DNA of 34,558 bases from BOG-938 sp035524315 (GTDB lineage: Bacteria; Pseudomonadota; Alphaproteobacteria; Caulobacterales; Caulobacteraceae): the NCBI GenBank assembly GCA_035524315.1, contig DATKPD010000051.1, forward strand, positions 1 to 34,558, in the 5' to 3' direction. Positions within the stretch are counted from its first letter, which is position 1. The number at the start of each line of letters is the position of its first letter. This document shows positions 31,223 through 34,558 of this stretch, in pieces. A program made the translations under genes and the position numbers. The notes below the pieces were generated by a model that had not been told where the DNA came from, did no database searches, and was given only the letters and a program-made list of their open reading frames with translations.

Positions 31223-33295
31223 ATGCGTCCGCAGATTCTTTTCCCCCTGTTCGCGCCGATCGCGAGCCTGAAGGGCGTCGGTCCCAAGCTTGAGCCGTTG
31301 GTGGAGAAGGCCGCCGGCCCGCTGGTGCGCGACCTGGTCTTCACCTTGCCCCAGGGCATCGTGCGCCGTCCCCGGGTCAAGGTCGCCGAGGCGGCGGAGG
31401 GCGTGGTCCAGACCCTGACGGCGCGCATCGAGTCCCACGCCCCGCCGCCCCGGGCCGGCCTGCCCTACAAGATTCTGGCCTTCGACGGCACGGCCTTCGT
31501 CACCCTGGTGTTCTTCAAGGGCGGCGGCCCGCACCTGTTGCGGCAACATCCCGTCGGCGCCGACCGGGTGATCTCGGGCAAGATCGAGCGGTTTGGCTCA
31601 GAGATCCAGGTCGTCCATCCGGACTATGTCGTGCCGATGGAGAAGCTGGCCGAGGTTCCCGAAATTGAGCCGATCTATCCGGCCACCGCCGGCCTGACCT
31701 CGCGCACCATGCGCAAGCTGGTGCTGGAGGCGCTGGAGCGTGTGCCCGCGCTGCCCGAATGGCAGGACGATGCGTGGCTCAAGCGCGAGGGCTTCGCCGC
31801 GTGGCGCGAGGCGCTGAACCTGGCGCACGGGCCGCGGTCGGAGGCCGATCTGGCGCCCGATGCGCCAGCGCGCCGCCGGCTGGCCTACGACGAACTGTTC
31901 GCGCACCAACTGGCCCTGGCCGAGCGCAAGGCCGAGCGGCGGCGTTCGCCCGCGCCTGTGGTCCCATCGAGCGCCCTGAGCGAGGCGCTGATCGCCGCCC
32001 TGCCCTTCGCCCTGACCGGGGCCCAGCGGCGGGCCTTGGCGGAGATCGGCGGCGACCTCATATCCGGCTGGCGCATGTCGCGCCTGATCCAGGGCGACGT
32101 GGGCGCGGGCAAGACCGTGGTGGCGATGTTGGCCATGGCCGACGCGGCGGCGGCCGGCCTGCAGTCGGTGCTCATGGCCCCAACCGAGATCCTGGCCCGC
32201 CAGCATTTCGAAACGCTCCAGGCGCCCCTGGCCGCGCAGGGCGTGCGCTCGGTGCTGCTGACCGGCCGTGATAAGGGCGCCGGGCGCAACGAGAAACTGC
32301 GCGCCCTGGCCGACGGCGAGGCGATGGTCGCGGTGGGCACCCACGCCCTGTTCCAGGACGACGTCATCTACGGCCGGTTGGGCCTGACGGTGATCGACGA
32401 GCAGCACCGCTTCGGCGTCAACGACCGGCGGCGGCTATCGGACAAGGCGGTCTCGGCCCATTTGCTGGCCATGTCGGCCACGCCGATCCCGCGCACCCTC
32501 GAGCTGACCCTCTACGGCGACCTGGACGTCAGCCGCCTGGACGAAAAGCCGCCCGGCCGCCAACCGGTGGCCACGCGCGCGGCGCCCATGAGCAGGCTGC
32601 CTGAGATCGTCGAGCGGTTGCGCGCGGCGACCGCCCAGGGCGCCCAGGCCTTCTGGATCTGCCCCCTGGTGGCGGACTCCGAGGACAGCGACCTGATCGC
32701 CGCCGAGATTCGCGCCGCCGCCTTGGCCAAGATCCTGGGGACCGACGCTGTCGGCCTGGTGCACGGCCGCATGCCCGCGCCCGCCAAGGACGCCGTGATG
32801 AACGACTTCGTTGAAGGCCGGCTGAAGGTGCTGACGGCGACCACGGTGGTCGAGGTCGGCGTGAATGTGCCCAACGCCACCATCATGGTCATCGAGCAGG
32901 CCGAACGCTTCGGCCTGGCGCAGCTGCACCAGCTGCGCGGGCGTGTGGGCCGCGGATCCAAGGAAAGCGCGTGCGTGCTGCTGTACGACGCGCCCCTGAG
33001 CAAGACCGCCGAGGCCCGGATCGACATCCTGAGGCGAACTGACGACGGCTTCCTCATCGCCGAGAAAGACCTGGAGCTGCGGGGCGGCGGCGATCCGCTC
33101 GGCCTTCGCCAGAGCGGCTTTCCCGCCTACCACGTGGCCGATCCGGTGGCGCACCGGGCCATGATCGCCACGGCCGCGGACGATGCGCGGCTGATCCTGG
33201 GCAAGGATCCGGAACTTGTCAGCGGGCGGGGCAAGGCCGTGCGGGTGCTCAGGGCGCTGTTCGACTGGCGGGCGGACGCCGCCGACGTCGGCTGA
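31223..33295 (+). CDS. recG: ATP-dependent DNA helicase RecG
   Basis: A 690-residue helicase that remodels stalled forks and Holliday junctions. The N-terminal wedge domain (about 55-160) is of OB type. Walker A GDVGAGKTV lies near residue 292, the DEQHRFGV box near 391, SATPIPRTLE follows, and motif VI is QLRGRVGRG. The C-terminal TRG-like segment contains GGGDPLGLRQSG. The ATG at 31223 gives the peptide MRPQILFPLF and a normal family length; frames extending further upstream would be antisense to sdhE. The start is 57 bp from the divergent sdhE start, and the stop is 3 bp from the convergent cytochrome gene. Confidence 0.96.
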   Translation: MRPQILFPLFAPIASLKGVGPKLEPLVEKAAGPLVRDLVFTLPQGIVRRPRVKVAEAAEGVVQTLTARIESHAPPPRAGLPYKILAFDGTAFVTLVFFKGGGPHLLRQHPVGADRVISGKIERFGSEIQVVHPDYVVPMEKLAEVPEIEPIYPATAGLTSRTMRKLVLEALERVPALPEWQDDAWLKREGFAAWREALNLAHGPRSEADLAPDAPARRRLAYDELFAHQLALAERKAERRRSPAPVVPSSALSEALIAALPFALTGAQRRALAEIGGDLISGWRMSRLIQGDVGAGKTVVAMLAMADAAAAGLQSVLMAPTEILARQHFETLQAPLAAQGVRSVLLTGRDKGAGRNEKLRALADGEAMVAVGTHALFQDDVIYGRLGLTVIDEQHRFGVNDRRRLSDKAVSAHLLAMSATPIPRTLELTLYGDLDVSRLDEKPPGRQPVATRAAPMSRLPEIVERLRAATAQGAQAFWICPLVADSEDSDLIAAEIRAAALAKILGTDAVGLVHGRMPAPAKDAVMNDFVEGRLKVLTATTVVEVGVNVPNATIMVIEQAERFGLAQLHQLRGRVGRGSKESACVLLYDAPLSKTAEARIDILRRTDDGFLIAEKDLELRGGGDPLGLRQSGFPAYHVADPVAHRAMIATAADDARLILGKDPELVSGRGKAVRVLRALFDWRADAADVG

Positions 33296-33298
33296 ACC

Positions 33299-34192
33299 CT
33301 AGCCGGGCTTGGCCGAGGGCGCGGAAGGCTTGGCGGCCAACGACTTCATATAGACGCCGATCGCCTTGCGGTCCGCCAGGCTGAGCTTGGTCGTGCCTTC
33401 GACCACCGTGGCCATGGACCCGCCGACATAGTCGCCGTCGGGCTCCATGCCGCTGTCGAGCATCTCGGCCACGTCGTCGGCCGACCAGCTCTTGGTCCAG
33501 CCGCCGGGCGTAATGTTCGGCGCCCTCTGGTTGTCCGGGCCATGAGGTTCGCCGGCGTAGGCGCGCCCGTTGTCCAGGCCGCCCAGGACGTTTCGCGGCG
33601 TGTGGCACTCCTGGCAGTGCGCCACCGCTTCAGCCAGATAGCGTCCGCGGTTCCACTCGGCGCTTTGTCCGGCCACGGGCTTGAGGGGGCCCTTGTGGAA
33701 GAACATCAAACGCCAGAAGGCCAGGGTCGGACGGATGTTGAACGGGAACGGGATGGCATTGTGCGGCGTGGCGTTGGCCGAGGTCGGCTGCGCCCGCAGA
33801 TAGGCGTAGAGATCGGAGATGTCCTGGTCGGTCATGCCGGTGAAGGCCGCATAGGGAAACACCGGATAGAGGTATTCGCCGTGGGCGCCCTTGCCCTGAC
33901 GCATGGCGCGTCGGAAGTCCGCCTCGCTCCAGTCGCCAATGCCGGCGGTCTTATCGAAGGTGATGTTGGGCGCGTAGAATGAGCCGAACTGGGTCGCCAG
34001 AGCCGGCCCCCCGGCCAGTTCGGCGCCCTTGCCCTTGATGTCGGTATGGCAGCCCCGGCAGTCGCCGGCCGCGGCCAGGACGGCGCCGCGAGCGACGGCG
34101 GACCGGTCGGGAGGCGTATTGGGCGCGCCATGGGGGCTTACGCACGAGGCGCATGCCAGAGCGGCCAGTACGGCTGCAAACCTTGATCGCAT
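33299..34192 (-). CDS. di-heme cytochrome c
   Basis: A 297-residue exported protein. The signal sequence (about 1-20) is Ala/Cys-rich and could be processed by either signal peptidase. Two haem-binding motifs are CRGCH (45-49) and CQECH (193-197), each in a class I cytochrome c domain. The likely distal Met ligands are in FTGM (Met120) and in GGSMATV near 259. The arrangement is that of the cytochrome subunits that take electrons from membrane dehydrogenases (alcohol, gluconate or sorbitol type). No dehydrogenase gene lies in the window. It is 19 bp downstream of a cytochrome c'-like gene, so the two are likely an operon. Confidence 0.9.
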   Translation of the reverse strand: MRSRFAAVLAALACASCVSPHGAPNTPPDRSAVARGAVLAAAGDCRGCHTDIKGKGAELAGGPALATQFGSFYAPNITFDKTAGIGDWSEADFRRAMRQGKGAHGEYLYPVFPYAAFTGMTDQDISDLYAYLRAQPTSANATPHNAIPFPFNIRPTLAFWRLMFFHKGPLKPVAGQSAEWNRGRYLAEAVAHCQECHTPRNVLGGLDNGRAYAGEPHGPDNQRAPNITPGGWTKSWSADDVAEMLDSGMEPDGDYVGGSMATVVEGTTKLSLADRKAIGVYMKSLAAKPSAPSAKPG

Positions 34193-34211
34193 GTTCGGTA
34201 CGCTCGGGCCG

Positions 34212-34558
34212 TCAGTGCTGGAGGGTGTCGCGGTAGTTCATATGGCAACCGCCGCAATTGGTCTTGGAAAAGGCGGCGGCGGCGGTCTTCACGTCGTCGG
34301 TCGAGCCCGTCTTGATCACATTCGCCAGCGTCTTGGAACCCTGATTCATGGTCTCGAAGGCGTCGGTGAACTTGGCGCCGTCGGTCCAGATCGCCGGCTT
34401 GGCTCCGCTCACGCCCGGAAGATCGGCCGAACTGGTGCCCTTGGGCCACATCTTGGCCAGCTTGGTCGAGGTCTCGCCAATATCTCCGGCGGCCTTCAGC
34501 GCGGCGTCCTTGTCCGCGGCGCCCTTCACATAGTCGCTGATCGTCTTCATCGAGGCGG
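34212..34558 (-). CDS. cytochrome c' (class II) family protein, 5' end beyond the window
   Basis: The C-terminal part of a class II cytochrome c. The visible residues include MKTISDYVKGA, KLAKMWPKGTS, the AIWTDGAKFTDAFETM helix and the single C-terminal haem motif CGGCH (CGGCHMNYRDTL), which is the class II layout with haem near the end. The frame stays open to the window edge, and residues before the first visible Met (AS) fit the family, so that Met is probably internal. Such proteins are four-helix bundles in the periplasm, implicated in NO or electron handling. It lies 19 bp before the di-heme cytochrome gene. Confidence 0.88.
   Translation of the reverse strand, partial: ASMKTISDYVKGAADKDAALKAAGDIGETSTKLAKMWPKGTSSADLPGVSGAKPAIWTDGAKFTDAFETMNQGSKTLANVIKTGSTDDVKTAAAAFSKTNCGGCHMNYRDTLQH

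Noticed and set aside
1..34558. CRISPR arrays, insertion sequences and rRNA genes
   Set aside because: No regularly spaced repeats, no transposase with terminal inverted repeats and no rRNA signature sequence were seen.

Overview
This is a high-GC chromosomal window from an alphaproteobacterium, most likely a member of the Caulobacteraceae (Caulobacter or Phenylobacterium relatives). The assignment rests on protein content: a PopA-type protein with two receiver domains and a degenerate GGDEF domain, a tmk-holB-tatD-MBL run next to an RlpA lipoprotein, an mfd-sdhE-recG block, a CpaB-like SAF protein and an alphaproteobacterial XRE regulator. No database search was possible, so family names come from motifs read in the translations.

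Layout. Positions 1-5.2 kb hold a possible gene tail at the left edge, a TfoX-N protein, then a tightly packed leftward cluster: MBL hydrolase, TatD, DNA polymerase III delta', thymidylate kinase and an RlpA/SPOR lipoprotein. Positions 5.2-6.4 kb carry three small rightward genes: a short CpaB-like SAF protein, a VanZ-like membrane protein and a one-helix membrane protein. Positions 6.4-9.8 kb hold a leftward MHS-type MFS transporter and an O-acyltransferase/SGNH gene interrupted by a single-base frameshift in a homopolymer.

Positions 10.3-15.6 kb look like a decayed integrative element beside tRNA-Ser(UGA). A large serine recombinase has a C-terminal reading frame that runs antisense through the whole tRNA. 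Behind it come an unknown small protein, a DUF1778/GNAT toxin-antitoxin pair with a palindromic operator, the 3' end of a type I restriction hsdR gene, and a 5'-truncated DUF262/HNH protein fused to a Schlafen AlbA_2 domain. The last two are joined back to back at about 14,160, so a deletion has removed the 5' ends of both.

Positions 15.8-20.1 kb carry a large secreted protein of unknown function followed by a SulP anion transporter. Positions 20.1-25.2 kb contain a 529-bp gene-free stretch, an XRE regulator, a glycine-zipper envelope protein, two single-helix proteins of unknown function (one very rich in Ala and Pro), a TusA-like protein and popA. Positions 25.2-27.3 kb contain a PepSY-type membrane protein with His/Asp-rich repeats, an unknown small protein and a divergent Crp/Fnr regulator. 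Positions 27.4-34.6 kb contain mfd, sdhE and recG, then a di-heme cytochrome c and the end of a cytochrome c'-type gene cut by the window edge.

Functionally, most of the window is ordinary core genome: DNA replication and repair, nucleotide supply, cell envelope, c-di-GMP signalling and respiration. The accessory and most unusual part is the 10.3-15.6 kb island. It combines integration next to a tRNA, a toxin-antitoxin module that may explain its persistence, and fused remnants of two defence systems.
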